Below, in pieces: positions 39,889 to 48,890 of a stretch of DNA of 64,000 bases (its first letter is position 1; the number at the start of each line of letters is the position of its first letter). The notes beneath the pieces are model-generated. The model was not told the origin of the DNA. It did no database searches and saw only the letters and a list, made by a program, of their open reading frames with translations. Position numbers and translations under genes: made by a program. This stretch comes from Streptosporangium sandarakinum (GTDB taxonomy: Bacteria; Actinomycetota; Actinomycetes; Streptosporangiales; Streptosporangiaceae). Where the stretch lies: assembly GCF_013409935.1 (NCBI RefSeq), contig NZ_JACCCO010000002.1:1674001-1738000 (forward strand). Reading direction: 5' to 3'.

Positions 39889-41736
39889 TCAGCGGGACGC
39901 GCCCCGGGCCACCGCGATCATCTCGGCGAACCGGCGGTAGCGGGTCAGCTCCTCTCCCACCGGGTCCAGCACGAACTCCCGGGCGACCTGACCCACGCTC
40001 GCCCGGAGCGCCCGGGACGCCCGGCGCGCCCGGCGGCGCCCGCCCAGCCACGCGGCCACCCGGCAGAGCAGCGCGATCACCAGCCCGAGGAGCACCCCGC
40101 CGAGCAGCAGCAGGGTGGGCCAGGGCAGCTCCCCCACGGTCGGCATGTAGGGCCGGGGAAGCCGCAGGTAGTCCATGGCGATCAGGCCGAGCAGCCAGAA
40201 CGCCCCGGAGAGCGCCACCAGCAGCACCAGCCACTGCGCCAGCCCCGCCGCCCTCCACCACGCGGGCCGTCCCGACACGCCGAGCGAGGTGGTCGCCACG
40301 GCGCGGTCGAGGCCGTCCTCCAGCTCGTCCGCGCGTGCCCGGGCCGCCTGCCGTACGGCCGCCGCCCACGGCTCGGGCAGGCCCTCCGAGGCGGTCCCGG
40401 CGGTCTCGCGGACGGCGGTGTCCATCCGCGAGCGCTGCACGGCGGACGTGGCCGGGATGGAGGTGCGGCCCACGGGCCCGCCGCCCTCCGGCGTCGCGGG
40501 CCCGGCGGCCCCCCTCGTCGCGGACGGGGCGGGAAGGCCCAGGCGGAGGCGGCGCAGCGGGTCGGGCCGCAGCCGGCGGATCCACCGGGTCGGCGGCCAG
40601 CCGGTCGCGACGACGGAGCGGTGCCGGTGAGACTTGGCCACGGCGGCGACCACGACCGGGACCCCCGCCGCCTCCGACAGCGCGCCGGTCAGCGGCCCCG
40701 CGAGGCCGTCCAGGGAGACCTCCGGCGGCGCGGCCACCTCGATCGGGCCCGTGGCCGAGGCGCCGGCGTCGCGCACCACCCCGAAGGCCGGGCCTCCGCC
40801 GAGTCCGGGGCCGGAGCCGGGACCGGTACCGGGGCCGCCGGCGTAGAGGTCCGTGCCGGCCATGACGGACTCCCCGTCGTGGAGACCGGCGCCGCTGGAG
40901 GCCAGGGCGAGCGCGTCCGAGGCCGTACCGACGTCGGCGGCCAGGCGGGCGGCCCACGAGCGGCGGTTCGCGACGCGCGAGGCGAGCAGGGAGCGCAGTT
41001 CGTCCACGCCCTCCCCGGTGCGCGCCGAGACCGCGACCAGCGGCACCCCGGCCAGCCCGTCGTCGTCGAGCAGCCGCCGCAGGTCCGCCAGGCAGCGTTC
41101 CACGGCGGCCGGGGACAGGCGGTCGATCTGGTTGAGGACGACCACCGTGACGTCGCGGTGCCGGGACAGCGGGCGCAGGTAGCGGTCGTGCACGGCCGCG
41201 TCGGCGTACTTCTGCGGGTCCAGCACCCACACCAGCAGGTCGACCAGCTCGACCAGCCGGTCCACCTCCAGCCGGTGCGCCGCCTCGATCGAGTCGTGGT
41301 CGGGCAGGTCGAGCAGGACCAGCCCGGGGACCTCCCCGCTCGCCCAGCCCCCGGTGACGGCGTCATCGGAGGCCCCGGCGTCCACCTCGTGGCGGCGGGA
41401 GATCTCCAGCCAGTCGAGCAGCGGCCCGGCGCCCGTCCCCTCCCAGAGGGCCGCCTGCGCGGCCGAGGTGGTCGGCCGGGTGACCCCGACCGTGGCGAGC
41501 GTGGTGCCGGACAGCAGGTTGAACAGCGAGGACTTGCCGCTGCCGGTGGCGCCGGCCAGCGCCACCGCGGTGTGGTCGACCGACAGGCTGCGCCGCACGC
41601 CGGCGCGGGCGACCACCGAGCGGGCCCCGGCGACCGCGACGGGGGCCAGCCGCCCGTCGGCGAGGTCGGCGGCCTCGGCCAGCGCGTCCAGCCGGTCGTC
41701 CAGGGAGACCGTGGTCCTGCGTCGCAGCAGCTTCAC
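39889..41736 (-). CDS. dynamin-like/YfjP-type GTPase, second of a pair
   Basis: The 615-residue protein has a P-loop GATGSGKSS (62-70), the switch segment TRPTTSAAQ, DLPDHDS at the G3 position and NQID at G4 (VVVLNQIDRLS). The C-terminal half has two membrane helices (about 505-530 and 550-575; AQWLVLLVALSGAFWLLGLI). A long low-complexity part (about 290-440) separates the two. It overlaps the upstream GTPase gene by four bases (ATGA). Paired GTPases with membrane helices in actinobacteria act on membranes, for example in septation or envelope stress; which applies here is unknown. Confidence 0.88.
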   Translation of the reverse strand: MKLLRRRTTVSLDDRLDALAEAADLADGRLAPVAVAGARSVVARAGVRRSLSVDHTAVALAGATGSGKSSLFNLLSGTTLATVGVTRPTTSAAQAALWEGTGAGPLLDWLEISRRHEVDAGASDDAVTGGWASGEVPGLVLLDLPDHDSIEAAHRLEVDRLVELVDLLVWVLDPQKYADAAVHDRYLRPLSRHRDVTVVVLNQIDRLSPAAVERCLADLRRLLDDDGLAGVPLVAVSARTGEGVDELRSLLASRVANRRSWAARLAADVGTASDALALASSGAGLHDGESVMAGTDLYAGGPGTGPGSGPGLGGGPAFGVVRDAGASATGPIEVAAPPEVSLDGLAGPLTGALSEAAGVPVVVAAVAKSHRHRSVVATGWPPTRWIRRLRPDPLRRLRLGLPAPSATRGAAGPATPEGGGPVGRTSIPATSAVQRSRMDTAVRETAGTASEGLPEPWAAAVRQAARARADELEDGLDRAVATTSLGVSGRPAWWRAAGLAQWLVLLVALSGAFWLLGLIAMDYLRLPRPYMPTVGELPWPTLLLLGGVLLGLVIALLCRVAAWLGGRRRARRASRALRASVGQVAREFVLDPVGEELTRYRRFAEMIAVARGASR

Positions 41737-43589
41737 GCCTCACGCCCCTCGGTGCCGTTCAGCGGAACGGCGTCCGCTCCGCCCCGCGACACGCCGCCCA
41801 GGCCGTCCATGCCGTTCACGCCTCCGGTGGAGCCGCCGGGCGGCAGCGCGCCCCGGCCCTCGGCGGCCGCCGGGATCTCGCGCCGGTGCTCCCGTACGGC
41901 CCGCGCCGCGGCCCGCAGCGCCCCGGCGGTGTCCCCGGGCGGCTGCACGGCGTCGAGGAGGTCGGTGAACCGGGTGGCCTCCGCGCCGAGCAGGGAGGCG
42001 ACGCGGGCCCGCAGGTCGGCCCGGGCCTTGACGGTGAGGGTCCGCACCGCCTGGTCGCCGAAGACCGCCTCCAGCAGCTTCTGGCTCAGCACGCTGGTTC
42101 CCCCGGCGATGCCGACCTCGATGCCGGTCAGGCCCCCGGTGGAGGCGAACACCGCGAGCATCAGCAGCAGGCCCGCCCCGTTGAGGCCGTAGGAGGTGAC
42201 GCGGGCGGCGGTCCGCCGGTCGGCGCCCTCCTCGCGGACCAGGCCGAGGACGTACTCCTGCCAGCCCCGGACGGCGGCCTCGGAGCGGGCGGGCAGGTCG
42301 GTCGCGGCCCGGCCCAGGCGCCCGGCCGCCGCGACCCCGGCCTCCTCCAGCAGGGCTCGCCCGGAGGGGTGCGACGACCACGACTCCAGCGCGCGTTCGG
42401 CGGCGTCGTCGGCCGCCGCCCTGATCAGTGCCTCCACCCCGCTCTCCAGGGCGACGCGCAGCTCGCTGTCCGGCGCGGGCCGCCCGGTGAACATCGCCAC
42501 CAGCCGGTCGCGGAACCGGCCGACCCGGCTCTCCAGGGAGCGCATCAGGTCGCCGGTGCCGACGAAGTCCTGCCAGCGGGCCAGCACCTCCCCGCGCAGC
42601 AGCGAACCGTCCAGCATGCCCTGGTCGAAGGCGGCCAGCCCGCCCGAGTAGGCGGCGCCCGTCATCGAGCGGAGGTCCTCGGCCGCGGCGCGCTGGCGGT
42701 CCACCGCGTCGGCGAGGGCGGGGACCCGTACGGCGAGGCTGTCCAGGGCGCCGGACAGCGTCTGGCGGACCACGTCCGCGCGGGCCTGGGCGTCGGCGGC
42801 GATGCCGGTCAGCCAGTCGGCGATCGGCTGGACCGCCGGGCGCGGCAGGCGGGCGTTCTCCTCGGGCAGGACCAGCTCCGGCACCTCGAACAGGCGTGTC
42901 CCGCCCAGTCCGTTGGCCTCCAGCAGCCGCCCGAGGTCACGCTCGACCACGCCGACGGCCTCGGGCGGGACGCGCGACAGGATGACGGCCAGGGCCGTGC
43001 TCCGCTCCCGGGCCGACCGCAGGAACCCCCACGGCACCTCGTCGGCGTAGCGGGAGGCCGTGGTGGTGAACAGCCACAGGTCGGCGGCGGCGAGGAGCTG
43101 GGCGGCCAGCTCGCGGTTGGCGGCGACGACCGAGTCGATGTCCGGCGCGTCGAGCAGGGCCAGCCCCGGTGGCAGGCCGGCGACGGTGACCACCCGCAGC
43201 GTGCCGGGCTCCCCGGAGCCGCCGCCGGTGACGCGGGGCAGGCCCGGCAGGACGTGCTGTTCGGTGAACCACGCCTCGTCGGCGGGGCTGGTGACCAGGG
43301 TGGGCGCCAGCGTGGTGGGCCGCAGGACGCCGGGCGTGGTGACGTCGGCCCCGACGATGGAGTTCACCAGGGTCGACTTGCCCGCCCCGGTGGAGCCTCC
43401 GACGACGGCCAGCAGCGGGGCGTCGATCGCGCTCAGGCGCGGGATCAGGTAGTCGTCGAGCTGGCCGGCCAGCTCGCGCAGCGCCCTGCGGTCCGCCTCG
43501 ACACCGCCGGTCTCCAGGGGCAGCGGGTCAGGATCGAGGCGGCCCCGCAGCTCCCGCAGCGCCTCCAGCAGACCGCCGTTCCCGTTCAT
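41733..43589 (-). CDS. dynamin-like GTPase, first of a pair
   Basis: The 618-residue protein has a P-loop GGSTGAGKST (64-73), switch I TTLAPTL, DAPDID at G3 and a helical stalk after residue 260. A hydrophobic segment (about 485-515; SYGLNGAGLLLMLAVFASTG) may insert into membrane. The C-terminal tail (about 590-618) is Gly-rich with GGV and GLGG. ATG 43589 lies just past a TAG-like context; no strong ribosome site is visible. It is translationally coupled to the second GTPase. Tandem dynamin-like genes of this size resemble DynA/DynB systems of streptomycetes, but orthology is not established. Confidence 0.88.
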   Translation of the reverse strand: MNGNGGLLEALRELRGRLDPDPLPLETGGVEADRRALRELAGQLDDYLIPRLSAIDAPLLAVVGGSTGAGKSTLVNSIVGADVTTPGVLRPTTLAPTLVTSPADEAWFTEQHVLPGLPRVTGGGSGEPGTLRVVTVAGLPPGLALLDAPDIDSVVAANRELAAQLLAAADLWLFTTTASRYADEVPWGFLRSARERSTALAVILSRVPPEAVGVVERDLGRLLEANGLGGTRLFEVPELVLPEENARLPRPAVQPIADWLTGIAADAQARADVVRQTLSGALDSLAVRVPALADAVDRQRAAAEDLRSMTGAAYSGGLAAFDQGMLDGSLLRGEVLARWQDFVGTGDLMRSLESRVGRFRDRLVAMFTGRPAPDSELRVALESGVEALIRAAADDAAERALESWSSHPSGRALLEEAGVAAAGRLGRAATDLPARSEAAVRGWQEYVLGLVREEGADRRTAARVTSYGLNGAGLLLMLAVFASTGGLTGIEVGIAGGTSVLSQKLLEAVFGDQAVRTLTVKARADLRARVASLLGAEATRFTDLLDAVQPPGDTAGALRAAARAVREHRREIPAAAEGRGALPPGGSTGGVNGMDGLGGVSRGGADAVPLNGTEGREA

Positions 43590-43758
43590 AGGACCGGTCC
43601 TTCCCGAAAGGGAACGGCCTAGACGTCCAACGTGATCGGTTCCGCGCCCGGAGGCCGACCGGGTGAAGGCGGGCGGACCACGACGAGGACGGACACGGCC
43701 GGACGGCGGGGCGAGGGCCGCACGAGCCTGACGAAGACGGACGGACCCGGACGGGCCC

Positions 43759-43830
43759 CACGGAGAACGTCCCGGAGACGGGGTCGCACGGGGAACGACC
43801 CGGAGACGGGGTCCCACGGAGAACGACCCG
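43759..43830. repeat. 28-bp tandem repeat, about 2.6 copies
   Basis: Units starting CACGGAGAACG at 43759, 43787 and 43815 each continue with CCCGGAGACGGGGTC-like sequence, with one to three differences between copies. Confidence 0.75.
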
Positions 43831-43852
43831 CGTACGGCCCCGCGCATGAGAA

Positions 43853-43906
43853 GGGCCCCGCCGTCCGACCGGATCACGGGGGCGAATCCGGTAGGCGACG
43901 GGGCCC
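43853..43906 (-). terminator. long hairpin downstream of the orphan response regulator
   Basis: GGGCCCCGCCG and CCGGAT on the left pair with ATCCGG and CGACGGGGCCC on the right with a bulge, giving a stem of about 20 bp. It is positioned to stop transcription from the regulator gene before the GTPase pair. Confidence 0.6.
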
Positions 43907-44025
43907 GAATCCCCGGTGCCCGAGGGCGGACCGGAACGGTCTCGCCTCCCCCGCAGCTGGAGGCGAGCCCTGATCCGCCACGGTCACGGGGAGATCTGGG
44001 GTGACGCGGTGACCATTGGAGCAGC

Positions 44026-44068
44026 CGAACCTCAGGGACAGATGAGGCGAACCTGAGTATTCGCTGAA
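44026..44068. promoter_or_regulatory. 11-bp-phased boxes just downstream of the orphan regulator
   Basis: On the minus strand four consecutive 11-mers can be read: TTTCAGCGAAT, ACTCAGGTTCG, CCTCATCTGTC and CCTGAGGTTCG. The two CAGGTTCG/GAGGTTCG units are 22 bases apart. OmpR-type regulators bind 10-11 bp direct repeats, so this looks like a response-regulator site with no gene now attached to it. Confidence 0.5.
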
Positions 44069-44071
44069 AGT

Positions 44072-44776
44072 TCAATCATCCCGGGGAGGGCGCAGGACGT
44101 ATCCCACGCCCCTCAGAGTGTGGATGAGGCGGGGCTCGTTCACGTCCACCTTCCGGCGGAGGTAGGAGACGTAGGACTCCACGACCCCGGCGTCGCCGCC
44201 GAAGTCGTAGTTCCAGACGTGGTCGAGGATCTGCGCCTTCGACAGCACCCGGCCGGTGTTGACCATGAAGTAGTGCAGCAGCTTGAACTCGGTGGGCGAC
44301 AGCCGCACCGGCTCACCCGACACCCAGACCTGGTGGGCCTCCTCGTCCAGTTCCAGCGTGCCGACCTGCAGCCGGGCGGGGATGTCGAGGTCGCCCCGGG
44401 TACGGCGCAGCACGGCCCGGATCCGGGCCACGACCTCCTCCAGGCTGAACGGCTTGGTCACGTAGTCGTCGGCCACCCGCAGGCCGGCGACCTTGTCGTC
44501 GGTCGCGTCCCGGGCGGTCAGGAAGAGCACCGGCGTCTGGCCGCTCACGTCCCGCAGCCGCCCGGCGACCGAGAAGCCGTCCATGTCGGGCAGCATCACG
44601 TCCAGCACGACGAGGTCGGGGCGGGTCCGCTCGGCGAAGTGCACCGCCTCCCGCCCGTCCGCGGCGGTGATCACCTCGAACCCCGACCTGCGCAGGCTGG
44701 CCGAGAGCAGCTCACGGATGTTCGGCTCGTCGTCCACGACGAGCAATCTGGCCTCGGCTCTGTCCAGCACGATCAC
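44072..44776 (-). CDS. orphan OmpR-family response regulator
   Basis: The 234-residue protein has a receiver domain (acidic pair Asp15/Asp16, phosphoacceptor Asp59) and a winged HTH (about 135-230; LSPTEFKLLHYFMVNTGRVL). It is closely similar to the regulator at 52534 along its whole length. In the receiver, VAGLRVADDYVTK is one Gly shorter than the usual VGGDDY form, so the loop next to beta4 is altered. No kinase gene is adjacent. Start is a GTG. It lies at the end of the MacA/MacB operon, and similar 11-bp boxes occur upstream of it, after it, and before macA. Confidence 0.88.
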   Translation of the reverse strand: MIVLDRAEARLLVVDDEPNIRELLSASLRRSGFEVITAADGREAVHFAERTRPDLVVLDVMLPDMDGFSVAGRLRDVSGQTPVLFLTARDATDDKVAGLRVADDYVTKPFSLEEVVARIRAVLRRTRGDLDIPARLQVGTLELDEEAHQVWVSGEPVRLSPTEFKLLHYFMVNTGRVLSKAQILDHVWNYDFGGDAGVVESYVSYLRRKVDVNEPRLIHTLRGVGYVLRPPRDD

Positions 44777-44804
44777 GAGGTTCGCTCACCGCCCTGGAAC
44801 GCAG

Positions 44805-44842
44805 CTCAGCCCAGGCTGAACATTTGCTGAGAAAACGATTTC
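44805..44842. promoter_or_regulatory. CTGA boxes upstream of the orphan regulator
   Basis: CTGAACATTTG (44816) and CTGAGAAAACG (44827) are spaced 11 bases apart. CTCAGCCCAGG lies before them and ATTTCAG after them. This fits autoregulation by the OmpR-type protein. Confidence 0.5.
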
Positions 44843-44955
44843 AGTACGCGGACCGCCATCGCCGCCGGGAAACGGACCCGATTCCGGCCCCCTTTCCCGC
44901 CGGCGAGACGGACCCGGTCCCGGACCGCCGTCGCCGCCGGGCCCGCGCCCGCCCG

Positions 44956-45621
44956 TCACCCCCGGCCGCCGCCCTCGCTGATCGCGGTGGCGGTGATCGA
45001 GCCGTCCCCGGCCCGCTCCCCCTGGACGACCACCACGCCACCGGGTTCCAGGTCGGTGACCTTCCCCTTCTTCGAGACCCGCACGGTCGTGTCGTCGCCG
45101 GTGTTGACCGTCACGACGGAGCCGTCCCTGGTCTGGACGTAGACCTTCGTGCCCTCCACCCGCTGCACGGTGCCGACGGCCGCCCCGCCGAACCCGCCCC
45201 GGCCGCCGAAGCCGCCGCCCGGACCGGTCCGGCCGTTCTGCGTGCCCTGGTCACCCTGGCCGTTCTGTCCGGGCTGGCCGCTCCGCTGGCCGCCGCCGAA
45301 GCCCCGACCGTCCCCGAAACCGCTCCCGGAGCCACCGGGACCGCCGGAGCCCTGCCGTACCGCGGCGTTCGACGCGGCGGGACCCGCGGCCGGGCCGCCC
45401 AGCGCCTTGTGCGCCTGGATACCCAGGACGATCCCGGCGACGAGCACCACCCCGGCGCCCAGCACGAGCGTGAGCGTGGACGGGCCGCGCCGCGGCGGGC
45501 CCGTCAGTTCCGTCTCCAGGTCGTCCCCGAAGGGAGAGCCGTCGAGCACCTCCCCGGCGGGGACGGTGCCACCCGGCCCGTCGGCCGGTCCCGCGCCCTC
45601 GTGTTTCCCCTTGGGCCCCAT
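44956..45621 (-). CDS. membrane-anchored protein with a DUF5666-like domain
   Basis: The 221-residue protein has a cytoplasmic N-terminus of about 45 residues and one membrane helix (about 48-68; LTLVLGAGVVLVAGIVLGIQ). A Gly/Gln/Asn-rich linker follows (about 85-140), then a small beta domain (about 148-215; VQRVEGTKVYVQTRDGSVVT, then LEPGGVVVVQGER). That last part resembles DUF5666 OB-like modules. ATG 45621 follows GAGGAGAG. It is the last gene of the MacA/MacB operon and probably works at the outer face of the membrane with the exporter. Confidence 0.78.
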   Translation of the reverse strand: MGPKGKHEGAGPADGPGGTVPAGEVLDGSPFGDDLETELTGPPRRGPSTLTLVLGAGVVLVAGIVLGIQAHKALGGPAAGPAASNAAVRQGSGGPGGSGSGFGDGRGFGGGQRSGQPGQNGQGDQGTQNGRTGPGGGFGGRGGFGGAAVGTVQRVEGTKVYVQTRDGSVVTVNTGDDTTVRVSKKGKVTDLEPGGVVVVQGERAGDGSITATAISEGGGRG

Positions 45622-45666
45622 GTGTCTCTCCTCAGCCTGAATGCGCGCGGCGCGCGCCGTACCGGG

Positions 45667-46917
45667 TCACTCGTGGCGCAGGGCCTGGATGGGGCGGAGC
45701 TTGGCCGCCCGGTTGGCCGGGTAGCCGCCGAAGAACAGCCCGATGCCCACCGAGACGCCGAGGGCCAGCGCGATCGAGGACGGCACGACCACGGGCTGGA
45801 TGCCCGCGACCGGGAGCCGGCTGCCGGCCAGCGCGACCAGCACGCCCGCCAGCCCGCCCGCCAGGCTCAGCACCGTCGCCTCCGTCAGGAACTGGCCGAG
45901 GATCGCGCTCCGGGGCGCCCCGATGGCCTTCCTGATGCCGATCTCCCTCGTCCGCTCGGTCACGGTGACCAGCATGATGTTGGTGATGCCGATGCCGCCG
46001 ACCAGCAGGGAGATCGCGGCGACCGCGCCGAGCAGCGCGGTGAAGACGCCGATGGTCGAGCTGACCGTCTCCTGCAGGGCGGCCTGGTTCAGGATGCGGT
46101 AGTCGGCGGCGCCGCCGGGGGCGATGCCGTGCCGCTGGTCGAGGATGGCCGTCACCTCGTCCTGGGCCGCGTCCGTCGTGTCGGCGCCGGTGGCCTGCAC
46201 GATGATCGAGCCGAGCGGGCCGAACCCGGTCAGGCTCTGCTGTACGGCCGGCAGCGGCACGATCGCGACGTCGTCGGCGTCCTGCATCCCCGACGAGCCC
46301 AGCTCCCTGAGCACCCCGACCACCGTGAACGGCACCCCGGAGACGGTGACCTGCCGGCCGACCGGGTCGGCGGCCCCGAACAGCTCGTCGGCCACGGTCC
46401 GCCCGACCACCATGACCTTCCGGGCGGCGACCACGTCGTCGTTGACGAAGTACGACCCCTTCTCGACCACCTTGTTGGTCGCCTCGAAATAGCTGGGGTA
46501 GGTGCCGACGAGCTGGGAGACGGTGTGGCTCGTCCCCTCGTACACGGCGGCGGTCCCGTTCGCGGTCACCACCGGCGACACGCTCCGGACCGACGGGGCC
46601 TGCGCGCGGTCGGTCAGCGCCCGCGCGTCGTCCAGCGTGAGCTGCCTGGCCTGGGTGCGCGGCCCGCCGCCCCCGCGCCCGCGCCCGCCGGCGAACCCGC
46701 CGGGGCCGCCGCCCGCGAAGGACGCGGAGACGGTGAGGGTGTTCGACCCCAGCCGCTGGATGTTCTGCTGGATGGACCGCGAGGCGCCCTCGCCGAAGGC
46801 GACCAGCAGGATCACCGCGGCGACCCCGATGAGGATGCCGAGTGTGGTCAGGAAGCTGCGCAGCTTGTTGGCCGCCAGCCCGCGCAGCGCGAACCGGAGG
46901 ATCTCGAACCGGCTCAC
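45667..46917 (-). CDS. MacB/FtsX-type ABC permease
   Basis: The 416-residue protein has the MacB layout: one N-terminal membrane helix (about 18-42; NKLRSFLTTLGILIGVAAVI), a large extracytoplasmic domain and three C-terminal helices. VTERTREIGIRKAIGAPRSA is the diagnostic coupling segment near residue 325. A Gly/Arg-rich patch (about 72-88) lies in the periplasmic-domain start. It begins inside the ATPase stop (ATGA). MacB proteins act as mechanotransmission exporters of peptides or macrolides with a MacA-type adaptor. Confidence 0.92.
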   Translation of the reverse strand: MSRFEILRFALRGLAANKLRSFLTTLGILIGVAAVILLVAFGEGASRSIQQNIQRLGSNTLTVSASFAGGGPGGFAGGRGRGGGGPRTQARQLTLDDARALTDRAQAPSVRSVSPVVTANGTAAVYEGTSHTVSQLVGTYPSYFEATNKVVEKGSYFVNDDVVAARKVMVVGRTVADELFGAADPVGRQVTVSGVPFTVVGVLRELGSSGMQDADDVAIVPLPAVQQSLTGFGPLGSIIVQATGADTTDAAQDEVTAILDQRHGIAPGGAADYRILNQAALQETVSSTIGVFTALLGAVAAISLLVGGIGITNIMLVTVTERTREIGIRKAIGAPRSAILGQFLTEATVLSLAGGLAGVLVALAGSRLPVAGIQPVVVPSSIALALGVSVGIGLFFGGYPANRAAKLRPIQALRHE

Positions 46918-47651
46918 GCGGGCACCTCCGGCGTGCGGGCCCGGGGCGGGGCGCCCTCGGCGGGCGCCTGCCGGCGGTCGTCGACGATCCGGCCGTCCAC
47001 CAGGCGGACCACCCGCTTGGCGTGCTCGGCCACGTCGTCCTCGTGGGTGATGATCACGATCGTCCGGCCGGAGACGTTCAGCTCGTCGAAGATCTCCAGG
47101 ACGTCCCGGGTCGAGGCGGTGTCAAGGTTGCCCGTCGGCTCGTCGGCGAGCAGCAGGGACGGCGCGGTCACCAGCGCCCTGGCGACGGCGACGCGCTGCT
47201 GCTGGCCGCCGGACAGCTCGTTCGGCTCGTGCCGGACGCGGTCGGCCAGGCCGACCCGCTCCAGGGCCGCCAGGGCGCGGGCCCGCCGCTCGGCCGCCCC
47301 GACCCCTCCGTACGCCATGGGCAGCTCGACGTTGGCGAGCGCGCTCATCCGGGGGATCAGATTGAACGACTGGAAGACGAAGCCGATCTTCCGGTTGCGC
47401 AGGACGGCGAGGCGGCGCTCGTCCAGCGACCCGACGTCGGTGCCCTCGATGAGGTAGCGGCCCGAGGACGGCACGTCCAGGCAGCCCAGGATGTTCATCA
47501 GCGTGGACTTGCCGGAGCCGGAGGCGCCCATGATGGCCACGTAGTCGCCGCGCTCGACGGTGAGGGACACCCCGCGCAGGGCGTGGACCCGGGCGTCGCC
47601 CTCGCCGTACACCTTCGACAGGTCGCGGACCGACAGGACGGGGACGCTCAC
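46914..47651 (-). CDS. MacB-type ABC ATP-binding protein
   Basis: The 245-residue ATPase has Walker A GASGSGKST (about 40-48), Q-loop QSFNLIPRM, signature LSGGQQQRVAVARAL and Walker B LLLADEPTGNLD, then the H-loop ITHEDDVAEHAKRVV. This is the LolD/MacB-type subgroup. It overlaps the adaptor gene before it and the permease after it by four bases each (ATGA), so the three are translated together. Confidence 0.95.
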   Translation of the reverse strand: MSVPVLSVRDLSKVYGEGDARVHALRGVSLTVERGDYVAIMGASGSGKSTLMNILGCLDVPSSGRYLIEGTDVGSLDERRLAVLRNRKIGFVFQSFNLIPRMSALANVELPMAYGGVGAAERRARALAALERVGLADRVRHEPNELSGGQQQRVAVARALVTAPSLLLADEPTGNLDTASTRDVLEIFDELNVSGRTIVIITHEDDVAEHAKRVVRLVDGRIVDDRRQAPAEGAPPRARTPEVPA

Positions 47652-48844
47652 CGGCCACCGTCCCCGCCGCCACCGCCGCCGATCCGGCCCAGGCGGCCGG
47701 TGCCGCCCCCGCCTCCGCCGAGGCCGGGGAAGCCGCCCTGCTGGGAGGTGCCGGCGGCGGCCGGGCGGACGACCTGGTCGCCCTCGGCGAGACCGGACGT
47801 GATCTCGGTGAGGGTGAGGCCCCTGACACCGACCTCGACCGGGGTCGTCACCTGCCGGCCGTCCCGCAGGACCGTCACCGTAGTGCGGCCACCCGCCGTG
47901 GAGACGACCGAGGAGGGGACCGCGAGGACGTTCTCGGCCCGGCCGACGGTCACCTCGACGGTCGCCGTCTGGCCGAGCCTCACCTCTTCCGGCGCCTTGG
48001 CGAAGGAGATCGTCACCGGGTACTGCACGACGTTGTCGCTGGTCGTGGCGGTCGGCTGGATCTGGGTGACCTCGCCGCCCGCGGTGACACCGGGCAGCGC
48101 GTCGAACCGGACCGCGGCCTGCTGGCCGACCTTGAGCCTGGTGACGTCGGACTCGGTGAAGTTCCCGACGAGCTGGAGCCTCCCGGTGTCGGCGAGCTCG
48201 ATGAACCCGCCCGACCTGGCGGTGGAGCCGTTCGACGCGTTGCTCCCCGACGCGCCCGAGCCGGACCCCGAGCCCGAGGCGGACCCCGACTCCGAGCCGG
48301 AGGCCGAGGCCGACGACCCCGAGGCCGAGCCGCCGACGGTGCCGTTGACCGCGGTGACCGTGCCCGCGAACGGGGCCTTGATGACCGTGCCCGCCGCGGT
48401 CCGCCGCGCCTCCCGGTAGGTGTTCCTGGCGGTGACGTACCGGGCGTAGGAGGCGGCGGTGGAGGTGTCGTCGTCGGCGGAGTCGAGCGCGGCCGCCGCC
48501 GCGTCCAGACTCTCCCGGGCGGCGGTGTCGTCCAGGCGGGCGAGGATCTGCCCCGCGCGCACCTTGTCACCGGGGGCCACGTAGATCTTCTCCACCGTGC
48601 CGCCCGTACCGAACCCCAGGGAGCGCGACCGGGCGCTCGTCACCGCTCCCGAGGCCGACACCGAGGCGACCACCGTGCCCCGGGTCACCGCCACGGTCCG
48701 CGCGGCGGCTCCGGCGGACCCGGCGGCCTCCGCCGAGGAGGACTCCCCGCCCAGGGAGGAGTAGGCGATCCCCGCGCCGCCCAGCAACAGGACGGCGAGC
48801 GTCCCGTTGACGATCAGCGCTCCGCGCTTGGTCGACAGCTTCAC
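47648..48844 (-). CDS. MacA-type efflux adaptor (membrane fusion protein)
   Basis: The 398-residue protein starts with a signal anchor (about 8-32; GALIVNGTLAVLLLGGAGIA). It has two biotinyl-lipoyl half motifs, VEKIYVAPGDKVRAGQILAR and GTVIKAPFAGTVTAVN, and a beta-barrel domain (FTESDVTRLKVGQQAAVRFD). Between the lipoyl halves is a Ser/Gly-rich insert (about 170-215, SGSGSG type). The tail is Gly-rich. It is the first gene of the operon with the ATPase, permease and DUF5666-like gene. In Gram-positive bacteria such adaptors span the cell wall. Start ATG/GTG at 48844. Confidence 0.92.
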   Translation of the reverse strand: MKLSTKRGALIVNGTLAVLLLGGAGIAYSSLGGESSSAEAAGSAGAAARTVAVTRGTVVASVSASGAVTSARSRSLGFGTGGTVEKIYVAPGDKVRAGQILARLDDTAARESLDAAAAALDSADDDTSTAASYARYVTARNTYREARRTAAGTVIKAPFAGTVTAVNGTVGGSASGSSASASGSESGSASGSGSGSGASGSNASNGSTARSGGFIELADTGRLQLVGNFTESDVTRLKVGQQAAVRFDALPGVTAGGEVTQIQPTATTSDNVVQYPVTISFAKAPEEVRLGQTATVEVTVGRAENVLAVPSSVVSTAGGRTTVTVLRDGRQVTTPVEVGVRGLTLTEITSGLAEGDQVVRPAAAGTSQQGGFPGLGGGGGGTGRLGRIGGGGGGDGGR

Positions 48845-48890
48845 AGGGCGGTACCTTGGCGCACCTTCCTTAGGCGCAGCCTCTAGATCG

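Larger units (their letters stand above)
43590..44071. other. gene-free stretch with repeats and a terminator
   Basis: This 482-base gap lies between the GTPase and response-regulator genes, both on the minus strand. It holds a 28-bp tandem repeat (43759-43830), a long hairpin (43853-43906) and 11-bp-phased CTCAGG-type boxes at 44026-44068. Open frames in it are Arg/Pro/Gly-rich and look non-coding. Confidence 0.6.

Noticed and set aside
39340..42192. 950-residue open frame on the plus strand
   Set aside because: It is antisense to the second dynamin-like GTPase gene and is Pro/Arg/Gly-rich with no domain; a shadow of high-GC coding sequence.
44824..47457. 877-residue open frame on the plus strand
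   Set aside because: It runs antisense through the DUF5666-like, MacB permease and ATPase genes, which have clear motifs on the other strand.
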